In this document: positions 33,653 through 41,810 of the stretch, one piece after another
Layout: every line of letters begins with the position of its first letter
How positions within the stretch are numbered: position 1 is the first letter of the stretch
Assembly (NCBI RefSeq): GCF_030812885.1
Contig: NZ_JAUSTO010000004.1
Span: 1-64,000 of the forward strand
Direction: 5' to 3'
Origin: Moryella indoligenes
GTDB lineage: Bacteria > Bacillota > Clostridia > Lachnospirales > Lachnospiraceae
DNA length: 64,000 bases
Translations under genes and position numbers: made by a program
The notes under the pieces: generated by a model
Seen by the model: only the letters and a program-made list of their open reading frames with translations
Told to the model about the DNA's origin: nothing
Databases searched by the model: none

Positions 33653-35489
33653 CCTGACGCACCTCCTCACGGCTGCCCAGCGGAAGCAGCGCTATCACCA
33701 CAGCTCCCGGCTTCCCGCTCCGATTCCGGAGCCAGAGTCCATACCGCTCTCCGTAATGCTTCTTTAAAATTGTATCAACATTGTAAAGCCCCAGGTGATG
33801 CCGCGCCGCTTCTCCCTCCGGGGCCCTGTACGGCCCGCACAGCTCCTCCGGAAGTCCACAGCCATTGTCCTCCACCGTGATACAGAGAATCTCTCTGCCG
33901 CTTTCCTCTATGCGGTCAGTTCCATCTGCGCAGAAGGTGGCTGCGCTTTTTGTGATATTCTCCGCCATGCACAGCTCCACAGCTGCCTCCGCTGTCATTT
34001 TCCGCGCTCTGACGCTCACCGCTCCCTCGCTGATGCCGTCGAGTCCGTGTAGGATCGCATTCTCCACCAGCGGCTGCAGCAGCATCTTCGGCACGGGCAA
34101 AGGCTCCAACTCCGGCGGAATATCGAGCGCAAACGAAAGTTTTCCGGAATGCCGTATCTGCTGAATTTCAAGGTAACGCTCCAGAACCTCTGCCTCCCGC
34201 TTCAGACTCACGAACTCTTCCGGGGAGATCGCAAAGCGCAGGATATCCGCGAGATCCGTAGACATCAATGCAATCTGCGGAATTCTGTGTATCTTCCCCA
34301 TCCACTTCATTGTGTCCAGCGTGTTGCACAGGAAGTGAGGGTTCAGCTGTGCCTGCAGCATGCGAATCTCCGCCTCATTCAGCTCCCGCTGGTTCTGCAC
34401 AAGCCGCGCCTGATTCTGAAACAGCGCCTCCCGGTTCTCCCGCAGCGCCTGTATCATGAGATTGAAGCGGCCCGCCAGTTCTCCGAGCTCATCCTCTCCC
34501 TCCTCAACCCGGGTATCCAATCTGTCCAGTGTGACCTCCCGCATCGCGCTGTGCAGACGGTCTATCGGCCGTACCAGCTGTCGACTCAGATGATAGCTCA
34601 TGATGAGGGAGACAAGAAACCCCAGCAGTATCGAGAGCACTGCAATACTCAGCAGCAGGATATCTGTGCCCCGCGTAAAAACATTTGGGCGCCGCAGTAC
34701 CGCATACAGTCCGCTCGCCGTCTGCGGCGAGACGCTGTAGATCACCTCACTGTCCTCGCCGCCTCTCGGAAGCTGCCCATCCGAGAGCAAGTGCTCCCGC
34801 AGACGCTGTGCCGGGCCAAGCAGCAGGGTAGGGTCCGCACAGTAGACTGGGCGCCAGTAGCTGCTGAGCAGCAGCAGGGCATTCTGTGCGCCATAGCTTC
34901 CCTCCAGAAGCTCCTGAAAATGCTCCCTGTACTGCTCCATCACGACATATCCAAGGATCTCTCCGGAGTCTTCTTTCCGAAGCGCAAGCGCGCCTCGCAT
35001 CAGCGGCACACTGCTGTCAGCGCTGTCCTCCGTGGTACTGTAGACCAGCCCCTCCTGCAGTCCCGCCTCCTTCAGCACACCCCAATCCACCGAAAGCGGC
35101 TCTCTTCCCGGACGGTTCAGCGTGGAAAATCTGCGTCTTCCCTCGCTGTCACAGAGCTCAAAATATGCAGCCTTCCTGAGATTCTCCGTCGCAGAATAAA
35201 GCGTCGCATTTACTGCCGTTGTGCTGACAGCCTCTCCCCCCAATGCCTCTCTGACCAGCGAGGAGGACGCGAGCAGCTCTGCCGCCTCAGAAAACCCCTC
35301 ATGCACTGTATTGAGCCGCTCCACAATTCCCTGAAGCTCCCGGGCCGCCTCCTGCTCTGACTGAAGCCGCTGACGGCTGCGAAAGGCTCCGCTCATCACG
35401 ATCAGCGCAAGGGAAAGCGGAATCAGCGACACGCAGAGCATCGCCGCGAACAGACGCAGACGAAAGGACGCGCGAAATCTGGTTTTCAC
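33630..35489 (-). CDS. YesM-type sensor histidine kinase
   Basis: This 619-residue kinase has a membrane segment near residues 11-30, a large extracellular sensor domain, a second membrane segment about 275-297, a HAMP domain, a His_kinase domain with the phospho-acceptor in QAQLNPHFLCNTLD, and a HATPase domain with VENAILHG and VEDNGCGLP. It overlaps the binding-protein stop codon by four bases and the regulator start, so the three genes form one unit. Confidence 0.92.
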   Translation of the reverse strand: MKTRFRASFRLRLFAAMLCVSLIPLSLALIVMSGAFRSRQRLQSEQEAARELQGIVERLNTVHEGFSEAAELLASSSLVREALGGEAVSTTAVNATLYSATENLRKAAYFELCDSEGRRRFSTLNRPGREPLSVDWGVLKEAGLQEGLVYSTTEDSADSSVPLMRGALALRKEDSGEILGYVVMEQYREHFQELLEGSYGAQNALLLLSSYWRPVYCADPTLLLGPAQRLREHLLSDGQLPRGGEDSEVIYSVSPQTASGLYAVLRRPNVFTRGTDILLLSIAVLSILLGFLVSLIMSYHLSRQLVRPIDRLHSAMREVTLDRLDTRVEEGEDELGELAGRFNLMIQALRENREALFQNQARLVQNQRELNEAEIRMLQAQLNPHFLCNTLDTMKWMGKIHRIPQIALMSTDLADILRFAISPEEFVSLKREAEVLERYLEIQQIRHSGKLSFALDIPPELEPLPVPKMLLQPLVENAILHGLDGISEGAVSVRARKMTAEAAVELCMAENITKSAATFCADGTDRIEESGREILCITVEDNGCGLPEELCGPYRAPEGEAARHHLGLYNVDTILKKHYGERYGLWLRNRSGKPGAVVIALLPLGSREEVRQDAQGTDC

Positions 35490-36595
35490 TGCCCTGCCTC
35501 CTCCTCCGGTGTTCCGAAATAGAACTCCCAGCTCATGAGCAGCGCATCCCGTTCCATGCTGATCTCTTCCAGGTCATAATTGATAGGATGAAGCTCCTGC
35601 AACGCGGGAAATGCTGCTCCTCCCTCTGCCTGTTCCAGAAGCCTGGCTGCATCTTTTCGCACAGAACGCCGGCAGAGCCTTCTCTGTAAAAGCCGCTGTA
35701 CATCCTCTCCGCTCACAAATTCCAGAAACCTCTCGGCATTTTCTCTGTGCCGCGCACCGCACAGCACAGCACTCCCGTCCGGAATCACACTGGTTCCCTC
35801 CGCAGGATAAACCAGTGCAATATTCTTTCCCGCGGCAATTCCCTTCAGAGCACTCTCCTCCAGAGTGATTCCTGCAAGTGCTTTTCCGTCCGCCACAGTG
35901 CTCATCACATCTCCGGAATTGTCCAGAAGCACACCGCCCAGCTGCGCCGCAAACTCCTTCAGCACCTCTCGCTCTCCATCCGGGCCCGGCTGCTTCGCAA
36001 GCACCCGGCAGAGCGTCACAAGTGCAGTGAAATTAGAGCCGGATTTCGCCGGATCCGCAAACGCGAGCTTCCCCTGGAACATTGGACGCATGAGATCTTC
36101 CCAGCCCCTCAGCTGACCCGGCTCCAATAGCTTCGTGTTATAGATCAGAACCACAGGAAGTGCAGAAAATGCTGTCCAGTAGCCATTCGGATCTCGAAAT
36201 TCCGGCGCGATGCCGGAGAGTCCCAGAGGCTCGCAGGGCGCAAAGAGCTCTCTGCTGGACTGAAGGGTATCCACACCGCCCCCAAACATGAGGTCCGCCT
36301 TCGGCTGTCCACTCTCCTCCGCAATCCGCTTCAGGAGCTCGTTGCTTCCTCCCTCTGTGACCTCCGTCCAAATGCCGCTGCGCTCCTCAAATTCCTTGAC
36401 GATCGGCCACCATACCTCCCGCTTATGCGAGGTATAGATCACAAGGCGCTGCTCCTCGGAAGGCAGAAGCTCTGTCTCTAAAATCCCTTCTCTTTTCCCG
36501 CAGGCAGAGAGCAGCATGAGCAATAAAACAGAGAGCCACATCTTTACCAGAATGCTGCTGCAACGCTTCTTCCTCTGTCTCTCTGCTCTCTCCAT
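35486..36595 (-). CDS. Extracellular solute-binding lipoprotein coupled to the kinase
   Basis: This 369-residue lipoprotein (lipobox LLSAC about residue 32) has a family 1/iron- or phosphoglycerate-type binding fold: LVIYTSHKREVWWPIVKEFEERSG and LMFGGGVDTLQ are typical of the PgtC/FbpA-like group. No permease or ATPase gene is adjacent. It is translationally coupled to the kinase, so it probably presents a ligand to the sensor rather than to a transporter. The ligand is unknown. Confidence 0.82.
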   Translation of the reverse strand: MERAERQRKKRCSSILVKMWLSVLLLMLLSACGKREGILETELLPSEEQRLVIYTSHKREVWWPIVKEFEERSGIWTEVTEGGSNELLKRIAEESGQPKADLMFGGGVDTLQSSRELFAPCEPLGLSGIAPEFRDPNGYWTAFSALPVVLIYNTKLLEPGQLRGWEDLMRPMFQGKLAFADPAKSGSNFTALVTLCRVLAKQPGPDGEREVLKEFAAQLGGVLLDNSGDVMSTVADGKALAGITLEESALKGIAAGKNIALVYPAEGTSVIPDGSAVLCGARHRENAERFLEFVSGEDVQRLLQRRLCRRSVRKDAARLLEQAEGGAAFPALQELHPINYDLEEISMERDALLMSWEFYFGTPEEEAGQ

Positions 36596-36640
36596 CTATC
36601 CCTCCCGCAATTTCTATTTTATTATAACATCATTCCCTTT

Positions 36641-36676
36641 AAAACAGAGCTCCGAAACCGAAGTTCCGGAGCTCTG
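36641..36676 (-). terminator. Terminator after the flavin reductase-rubredoxin gene
   Basis: On the minus strand CAGAGCTCCG (36667-36676) pairs with CGGAGCTCTG (36645-36654), followed by TTTT. Confidence 0.8.
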
Positions 36677-36739
36677 GTTCACATAGCTTTTATTGAAATT
36701 TCAGCTGGCACGGAGACAGTAAAAACACTCTGCTCCGTC

Positions 36740-37348
36740 TTACAGCTTTCTGAAATCCGATGCCGGATGATGGCATACCGGACACTCAAAATCTGCCGGG
36801 AGCGGATCTCCCTCGTAGATATATCCGCAGATCGTGCAGATCCAGCCCTTCTTTTCTGCGGGCTTTGCCTCCGGCTTCGGCTTGATGTGCGCAAAGTAGT
36901 AGGCATAGGTCGCAGAGGGTGTGTCAGAGAGCCATGCACCATCTGTCACCTCCGCAATAAACAGAGTGTGGCTGCCCAGATCTATGGTCTGAAGCACTCT
37001 GCCGGAGAAATACGCATTGGTATCGCTGCTGTCCAGATATGCAACGCCATTTTCTGCGCGCTTGCACAGAAAATCTTCAAACTTATTGACATCTCTGCCG
37101 GACTGGAATCCAAAGCGGCGGAAGATATCAAAGCTTGCGCTCTCGCTGAGAACAGAGATGTTGAAGACCTTCGTCTTCATGATCATATCGTGCGTGTAGT
37201 TCTGCTTATTGATCGCAAAGGACACCGTATTCGGTGTGCTCGCCACCTGAATAAAAGTATTGGTTATGCATCCGTTATCCTTCTCTCCATCCCGTGCCGT
37301 CAGTACAAACAACCCGTAGGAGAGCTTTTGCATCACTCGATCTTCCAT
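36740..37348 (-). CDS. hrb: Flavin reductase-rubredoxin fusion (high-molecular-weight rubredoxin)
   Basis: This 202-residue protein joins an FMN-binding flavin reductase domain (about residues 1-150, beginning LSYGLFVLTARDGEKDNGC) to a C-terminal rubredoxin whose four cysteines are in CTICGYIYEG and CPVCHHP. In acetogens such proteins pass electrons from NAD(P)H to flavodiiron proteins and superoxide reductase. It lies four bases after the desulfoferrodoxin stop, supporting a reductant role for that enzyme. It could start at the second ATG, five residues in. Confidence 0.9.
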   Translation of the reverse strand: MEDRVMQKLSYGLFVLTARDGEKDNGCITNTFIQVASTPNTVSFAINKQNYTHDMIMKTKVFNISVLSESASFDIFRRFGFQSGRDVNKFEDFLCKRAENGVAYLDSSDTNAYFSGRVLQTIDLGSHTLFIAEVTDGAWLSDTPSATYAYYFAHIKPKPEAKPAEKKGWICTICGYIYEGDPLPADFECPVCHHPASDFRKL

Positions 37349-37351
37349 AGC

Positions 37352-37726
37352 TCAGATTTCCGCCTTCCAGAGACCGTGCAGGTTGCAGTACTCATAAGCT
37401 GCAACCGGAGCATCACCCTCTGCTACGCAAAAGACTGCCTCCGGAGCCTCTCCCGGCTTCAGGAACTTGGTCTGATAGCCCTGCTTCGTCTCAAGCACGA
37501 TCCACTGAATGGAGTGCTCCTCAAGCATCGGGTGTGCAACGCTTCCGACCTTCACTGTGACCTTGCTGCCCTCTAAGGCAACAACAGGAACGTGCTTCTC
37601 CTGCGCGGCATCCGTGGTGTTTGCCGTGAGCTCGCCCATCTTCTCGCCGCAGCACTCTACGCTGACACCCGAGTCCTGAAGAAACGTAACAATATTGCCA
37701 CAATGGGAACTTCTGTAGAACTTCAT
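37352..37726 (-). CDS. dfx: Desulfoferrodoxin / superoxide reductase with altered centre I
   Basis: This 124-residue enzyme reduces superoxide to peroxide. The centre II iron ligands are visible: histidines in EKHVP, AHPMLEEHS and the CNLHG cysteine-histidine pair. The N-terminal centre I domain normally has four cysteines (CxxC and CC); here the first is serine (FYRSSHCGN, residue 6), leaving three with CCGEKM. Centre I is therefore probably not a normal rubredoxin-like iron site. Confidence 0.92.
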   Translation of the reverse strand: MKFYRSSHCGNIVTFLQDSGVSVECCGEKMGELTANTTDAAQEKHVPVVALEGSKVTVKVGSVAHPMLEEHSIQWIVLETKQGYQTKFLKPGEAPEAVFCVAEGDAPVAAYEYCNLHGLWKAEI

Positions 37727-37776
37727 AATTTTCTCCTTCTTTTACGCGGTCTCAGCCGCATTTTATATTGAAATGC

Positions 37777-37794
37777 CTGAGGAAGCTTCCTCAG
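37777..37794. promoter_or_regulatory. 18-bp perfect palindrome between ftn and dfx
   Basis: CTGAGGAAGCTTCCTCAG lies in the 125-base gap after the ferritin stop and before dfx. It could be an operator or a weak intra-cluster terminator; there is no good T-run. Confidence 0.45.
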
Positions 37795-37851
37795 ATTCTG
37801 CCGGGCGATATCAGTCCCACCAACAGCGCCCGCCTGACTCCGAATCCCTGC

Positions 37852-38364
37852 TCAGATCACAAGACTCGGTGCGGCATAGACGCGGGCCGCCAGCTCCTGA
37901 TTCAGTGCATACAATCCCTTCGGATCCTTTCCGAAGAGCTCATACTTGCGGATCATATCCTCCGCATTCTTCTCTTCCTCGCCCTGCTCCTTGATGAACC
38001 AGTCAAAAAACTGCATGGTGCGGTAGTCATTGATATCATCTGCCGCGCGGTAGATCTTATTGATCTCCGCAGTAATGTAATTCTCATGCTTCAGAGAAGC
38101 CTTCAGCGGCGCGGCAGTGTCCTCATACTTCATATTCGGCTGATCAATCACACCGAACTTCACCTCTGCGCCGTTGTTGTGGAGATATGCACGCATCAGC
38201 ATCGCGTGATCCCGCTCCTCCTGCGCCTGAATATCATACCAGTTTGCGAAGCCATCCAGTCCCTGCTCATAGTAATAATTGGCAAAGTCCAGATAGAGAT
38301 ACGCAGAGTAAAACTCCTTTGTAACCTGCGCGTTGATCAGCTCACTTAGCTTTGGGTTTAACAT
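37852..38364 (-). CDS. Non-haem ferritin
   Basis: This 170-residue protein stores iron and lowers Fenton chemistry. Ferroxidase ligands appear in KEFYSAYLYLDFANYY (first glutamate), EERDHAMLM and KEQGEEEKNAED. Start ATG 38364 (MLNPKLSEL) has GGAAAGG upstream; the longer upstream reading overlaps the rubrerythrin C-terminus and is not ferritin-like. Confidence 0.95.
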   Translation of the reverse strand: MLNPKLSELINAQVTKEFYSAYLYLDFANYYYEQGLDGFANWYDIQAQEERDHAMLMRAYLHNNGAEVKFGVIDQPNMKYEDTAAPLKASLKHENYITAEINKIYRAADDINDYRTMQFFDWFIKEQGEEEKNAEDMIRKYELFGKDPKGLYALNQELAARVYAAPSLVI

Positions 38365-38399
38365 TTTGTGCCTTTCCTGAAATAACGTGAATACTGTGA

Positions 38400-39050
38400 T
38401 TAGTAATTTTCCAGATGAATCTCGAAATAGCTCTGCGGGTGGTTGCAGGTGGGACATACCTCCGGAGCCGCGGTGCCGACAACGATGTGTCCGCAGTTGC
38501 GGCACTCCCACACCTTGACCTCACTTCTGGCAAAGACCTGTGCCATCTCCACATTCTTCAGCAGAGCTCTGTAGCGCTCCTCGTGGTGCTTCTCAATTGC
38601 TGCCACCAGACGGAACTTTTCTGCGAGCTCCTTAAAGCCCTCCTCCTCGGCGGTCTTCGCAAAGCCCTCATACATATCTGTCCACTCGTAATTCTCGCCC
38701 TCTGCCGCATGCAGCAGGTTCTCCGCTGTATTGCCGATGCCCTTCAGCTCCTTGAACCAGAGCTTTGCGTGCTCCTTCTCATTGTCCGCGGTCTTTAAGA
38801 AGAGAGAGGCGATCTGCTCATAGCCCTCCTTTTTCGCAACAGATGCGAAATAGGTATACTTATTGCGCGCCTGTGACTCCCCTGCAAACGCAGCCTGAAG
38901 ATTTTTTTCGGTCTGTGTTCCCTCATAGGGATGTAACTTTACCTTCTCAAAAGCAGATGCCGGCTGCTTGCACTTGGGACATACAAAATCCTCCGGAAGC
39001 TTCTCTCCCTCATAGATGTATCCGCAAACCTTACATTTCCACTTTGCCAC
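38400..39050 (-). CDS. Rubrerythrin with rubredoxin domains at both ends
   Basis: This 216-residue peroxide reductase has an N-terminal rubredoxin (cysteines at 6, 9, 24 and 27), a ferritin-like diiron domain (about residues 45-175; GESQARNKY, EKEHAKLW and IEKHHEERY carry the ligands) and a second rubredoxin at the C-terminus (CRNCGH and CPTCNHP). Classical rubrerythrins carry only the C-terminal one and reverse rubrerythrins only the N-terminal one. It is first in the oxygen-defence cluster. Confidence 0.95.
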   Translation of the reverse strand: MAKWKCKVCGYIYEGEKLPEDFVCPKCKQPASAFEKVKLHPYEGTQTEKNLQAAFAGESQARNKYTYFASVAKKEGYEQIASLFLKTADNEKEHAKLWFKELKGIGNTAENLLHAAEGENYEWTDMYEGFAKTAEEEGFKELAEKFRLVAAIEKHHEERYRALLKNVEMAQVFARSEVKVWECRNCGHIVVGTAAPEVCPTCNHPQSYFEIHLENY

Positions 39051-39190
39051 GCGCTTACCTCCTTCTATGCGTACCCGCCCTTATCCGGCAGATATCTGTG
39101 ATGCCTGTCTATATACATACAAGGTTACTGTACCACTTCCCTGAAGCAAAAACAATCCATCCTCAGCTACACTTTCTTAGGCAGCACTGA

Positions 39191-39300
39191 TTAAATCTGC
39201 AAGAGCTTCATATTGTCCTCAACCGAGCCAATGCCCGCAATTCCAAAATTCTCTTCCCTAACGAAGTCTCTTGCTCTTATAGCCTTGTGCCACCTTCTTT
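39191..39300 (-). pseudogene. Possible 3' gene remnant in a 396-base gap
   Basis: Between rubrerythrin and the HutD-like gene, a minus-strand frame of about 35 codons ends at a stop at 39191 and reads RDFVREENFGIAGIGSVEDN and then KLLQI, which looks like a protein C-terminus. It has a stop codon just upstream and no start. The family was not identified. The rest of 39051-39446 has no gene; it is less GC-rich than its surroundings. Confidence 0.3.
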
Positions 39301-39446
39301 CGCTAAAACAGAACCCTTACAGCTGAAAGCATAGGACAACACAAAAAGGAAAGCTGTTACAATGGCAACAACTCCCCACAAAATCGGTATGTTTTGAACT
39401 CACTACCTCAAATGACACGGGTAATGCCGGCAGCGGCTGACAAATC

Positions 39447-40067
39447 TCAGCCCGCGCTGCGCACTGCGGAGCCAACGAGTGCCGCCGCTTCCTCCGCTTT
39501 TGCCGTAAAGCTCTGCCCCTGAAGTTCTCCGGAGAGCCGCAGCGTATCCCCGGCTGAGAGTCTCCATGAAGCCCCGTCGGAAGCCACAATCTCCACCACT
39601 CCGCGCGGGCAGTACAGAAGAAGCTCTTCTGCCTCCGGAATAGCCTTCATAAGCTGTTCGCTGAGTGCAGCAGCCTCCCCTTCCTTAAGAAGAAGCGGAA
39701 GCACAAAGCCCTCACATTTCCCCTTCCGCAGCATCAGATTAAAATCCACAACCTTGCCCACACTGACGGTCTCATCCCCACCGTCAAAGTCGTGCGTCTC
39801 AAACTCAGGAAGACTGATCCACTCTCCGCCGTTATGTCTCAGGCGTATCCCTCCCTGCAGGGTCATGATAATGCGATTGTAATCCGGAAGTGCTGTAAAA
39901 TTGCTCTCCTCGACATCAACTGTCGCGGAGCTGAGTCTCCAGAGAAAGTTTCGCTCCGCATAGATACTGCCTCTCGGCGCAATTGCGAGCTCTGTCGTCG
40001 TCCCGCCGCTCCAGTTTGTGACGCTGTAATCCTCTCTGTGCAGTAATTCCGCTGTGTAATTCTTCAT
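39447..40067 (-). CDS. HutD/Ves-family cupin-like protein
   Basis: This 206-residue protein matches the HutD (Ves) group: the N-terminus has SVTNWSGGTTTELAIAP and the RLSSATVDVEESNFTALPDYNRIIMTLQGG segment, which is diagnostic. HutD is encoded with histidine utilisation genes in many bacteria, where its biochemical role is unsettled. The start at 40067 has GGAGG seven bases upstream. No hut genes are nearby, but the neighbouring Lrp regulator and DapF-fold racemase make an amino acid role plausible. Confidence 0.85.
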   Translation of the reverse strand: MKNYTAELLHREDYSVTNWSGGTTTELAIAPRGSIYAERNFLWRLSSATVDVEESNFTALPDYNRIIMTLQGGIRLRHNGGEWISLPEFETHDFDGGDETVSVGKVVDFNLMLRKGKCEGFVLPLLLKEGEAAALSEQLMKAIPEAEELLLYCPRGVVEIVASDGASWRLSAGDTLRLSGELQGQSFTAKAEEAAALVGSAVRSAG

Positions 40068-40304
40068 TTTCTCCTCCACACGTCCTTTTTTCTTCCGCTC
40101 TGCTGCATACTTCCGGAAACACTTTTTCCCGCCGGCAAAATGCGCGCTCCGTCTGCATTTTCCGCGCAGTACCCTATTCAGAGTATAACACGCAATGGAA
40201 AGTTCCTGTGAACGGATTTTTACCGCGCAGGCAAAAAATGGGTTATAATAGAATCAACGCGTAATCATAAAAACTTTCAAAAGTGCCGCCTCACGCAAGT
40301 CTGT

Positions 40305-40334
40305 TTGCAGCCGAGTGAAGGCACAGCGTATAAT
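40305..40334 (+). promoter_or_regulatory. Promoter of the Lrp-racemase pair
   Basis: TTGCAG (40305-40310), an 18-base spacer and TATAAT (40329-40334) precede the Lrp gene. The rest of the 328-base gap 40068-40395 holds the divergent upstream region of the HutD-like gene; an AT-rich ATATATGTGCATATTTATAT at about 40360-40380 might be an Lrp site. Confidence 0.5.
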
Positions 40335-40395
40335 CGACTTTCAGCGCATAAATCATGAGATATATGTGCATATTTATATACGGAAAGGCGGTCCA

Positions 40396-40848
40396 ATGAT
40401 GGATAATACCGATCTGAAAATCATCAACCTCCTTCAGGAAAACTGCAAAATCTCAACTCGGGACCTCGGCAAAAGCGTCGGGCTCACCGCCCCGGCTGTC
40501 GCAGAGCGCATTCACAGGCTGAAGGAATCCGGTGTCATAGAGGGTTTTCACGCACAGATCAACGAATCGCTCCTCGGGAACAATATCACGGCCTTTGTGC
40601 AGGTCAATGTCCCCCCCAGAGAATATGAGCACTTCTGCCGCTTCTGCCTTGATGAGCCCTCCATCACGGAGCACCACCACATCGTCGGCTACAACAATGT
40701 GCTCTTAAAGATACGCGTTGCAAACTCCAGCGCCCTCGATCACCTGCTGGAGCAGATCCGAAAATACGGTCTCTCCAACACCTCAGTTGTGCTTTCGACC
40801 TATTTCACCCGCAAGCATTTTCCACAGCGGGAAACGGAAGAGAATTGA
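40396..40848 (+). CDS. Lrp/AsnC-family regulator
   Basis: This 150-residue protein has an N-terminal winged helix (NTDLKIINLLQENCKISTRDLGKSVGLTAPAVAERIHRL reads as the Lrp HTH) and a C-terminal RAM ligand domain (about residues 65-145). Family members respond to amino acids. A double ATG at 40396 and 40399 follows an AAAGGCGG site. The racemase gene follows in the same direction after 57 bases, so the pair is probably regulator and target. Confidence 0.9.
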   Translation: MMDNTDLKIINLLQENCKISTRDLGKSVGLTAPAVAERIHRLKESGVIEGFHAQINESLLGNNITAFVQVNVPPREYEHFCRFCLDEPSITEHHHIVGYNNVLLKIRVANSSALDHLLEQIRKYGLSNTSVVLSTYFTRKHFPQRETEEN

Positions 40849-40905
40849 AACAGGCCGGGCAGGTTTAAACCGTACTTTTCACGAGACAGGAAAGGAGTGC
40901 TGACC

Positions 40906-41709
40906 ATGGAATTCACTCTGGATATCATCATGGCGGATCCCGCCGGAAACCGCACTGCTTTTGTGGAGACTCCGGTAGCACCGGAATATTACGCCCCCAT
41001 CGGCGCGGCGCTGCTCTCCGTCCCCTCCCTGCAGGCGGAACAGGCAGGCTTTCTATGTCCCCCGCTTCGGGGCGCAGCCGGACGGCTTGTGATGAGCGGA
41101 GGGGAATTCTGCGGCAACGCAAGCCGAAGCTTTGGCCTGCTGCTCGGAAGAGAGAGGGGACTGAAGGACGGCGATACCGTCGAGATCGAAATATCTGGCT
41201 GCGATCACCCGCTCACCGTGTCCCTCCGGACCGAGGGCGCGGCAGTTTGCATGCCCCTGCCCCGCGCACTGCGAAGCATTGCAATTCCGGAAAAGAACAG
41301 CGGTCAGCTCACCCTGCCCGCAGTTGAATTTGAAGGCATCACCCATGTAATCATAGAAAACCGGAAAGCGGAACAGAAACTCGCTGAACACGCAATTGAG
41401 GCAGTCCGGGCTCTGGGAGCGGTTGATGCTGTCGGCGTCATGTTTTTAAACGACAGCTCTATGGTTCCCTGCGTATGGGTACGCGAGACCGGCACCATGA
41501 TCTGGGAGAGCAGCTGCGGCAGCGGGACTCTCGCCTGCGCAGTGGTGCGTGCCCAAAAGACAAGTGATGACGCATTCTGCCTCTCACTCCGCCAGCCCGG
41601 CGGCGTCCTCTGTGCTGAGCTGAAAAAACAGGGCGGGAAAGTTCTCTCTGCGCAGCTTTCCGGTCCCGTCACACTGGAACCTCGCGTCACAGTACAGCTC
41701 ACAATCTGA
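40906..41709 (+). CDS. DapF-fold amino acid racemase/epimerase
   Basis: This 267-residue protein has the two-domain DapF fold with both catalytic cysteines: GGEFCGNASRSFG (about residue 69) and SSCGSGTLAC (about residue 206). Residues around them differ from true diaminopimelate epimerase (CGNASR rather than CGNGxR, and SSCGSG rather than ACGTG), which resembles the histidine racemase group (CntK-like). The start at 40906 has AAGGAG eight bases upstream. It is co-directional with an Lrp regulator and near a HutD-like gene, so an amino acid such as histidine is a reasonable but unproven substrate. Confidence 0.8.
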   Translation: MEFTLDIIMADPAGNRTAFVETPVAPEYYAPIGAALLSVPSLQAEQAGFLCPPLRGAAGRLVMSGGEFCGNASRSFGLLLGRERGLKDGDTVEIEISGCDHPLTVSLRTEGAAVCMPLPRALRSIAIPEKNSGQLTLPAVEFEGITHVIIENRKAEQKLAEHAIEAVRALGAVDAVGVMFLNDSSMVPCVWVRETGTMIWESSCGSGTLACAVVRAQKTSDDAFCLSLRQPGGVLCAELKKQGGKVLSAQLSGPVTLEPRVTVQLTI

Positions 41710-41725
41710 GCTTACACACCAGCAT

Positions 41726-41760
41726 AGCGGCGGCATGAACAAAATGTTCATGCCGCCGCT
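41726..41760. terminator. Bidirectional terminator after the racemase gene
   Basis: AGCGGCGGCATGAACA and TGTTCATGCCGCCGCT form a perfect 16-base stem with an AAA loop between the converging racemase and livF genes. Confidence 0.85.
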
Positions 41761-41810
41761 GCTATTTGTCCATTGTTTTGTTCCTTACTTACTGGGAAAT
41801 TTCCCAGCGG

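Noticed and set aside
34149..35360. A 403-codon open frame opposite the histidine kinase
   Set aside because: Antisense shadow; the kinase is complete with all catalytic boxes.
39317..39589. A minus-strand frame overlapping the end of the HutD-like gene
   Set aside because: It overlaps the HutD-like coding sequence in another frame with no domain or start signal.
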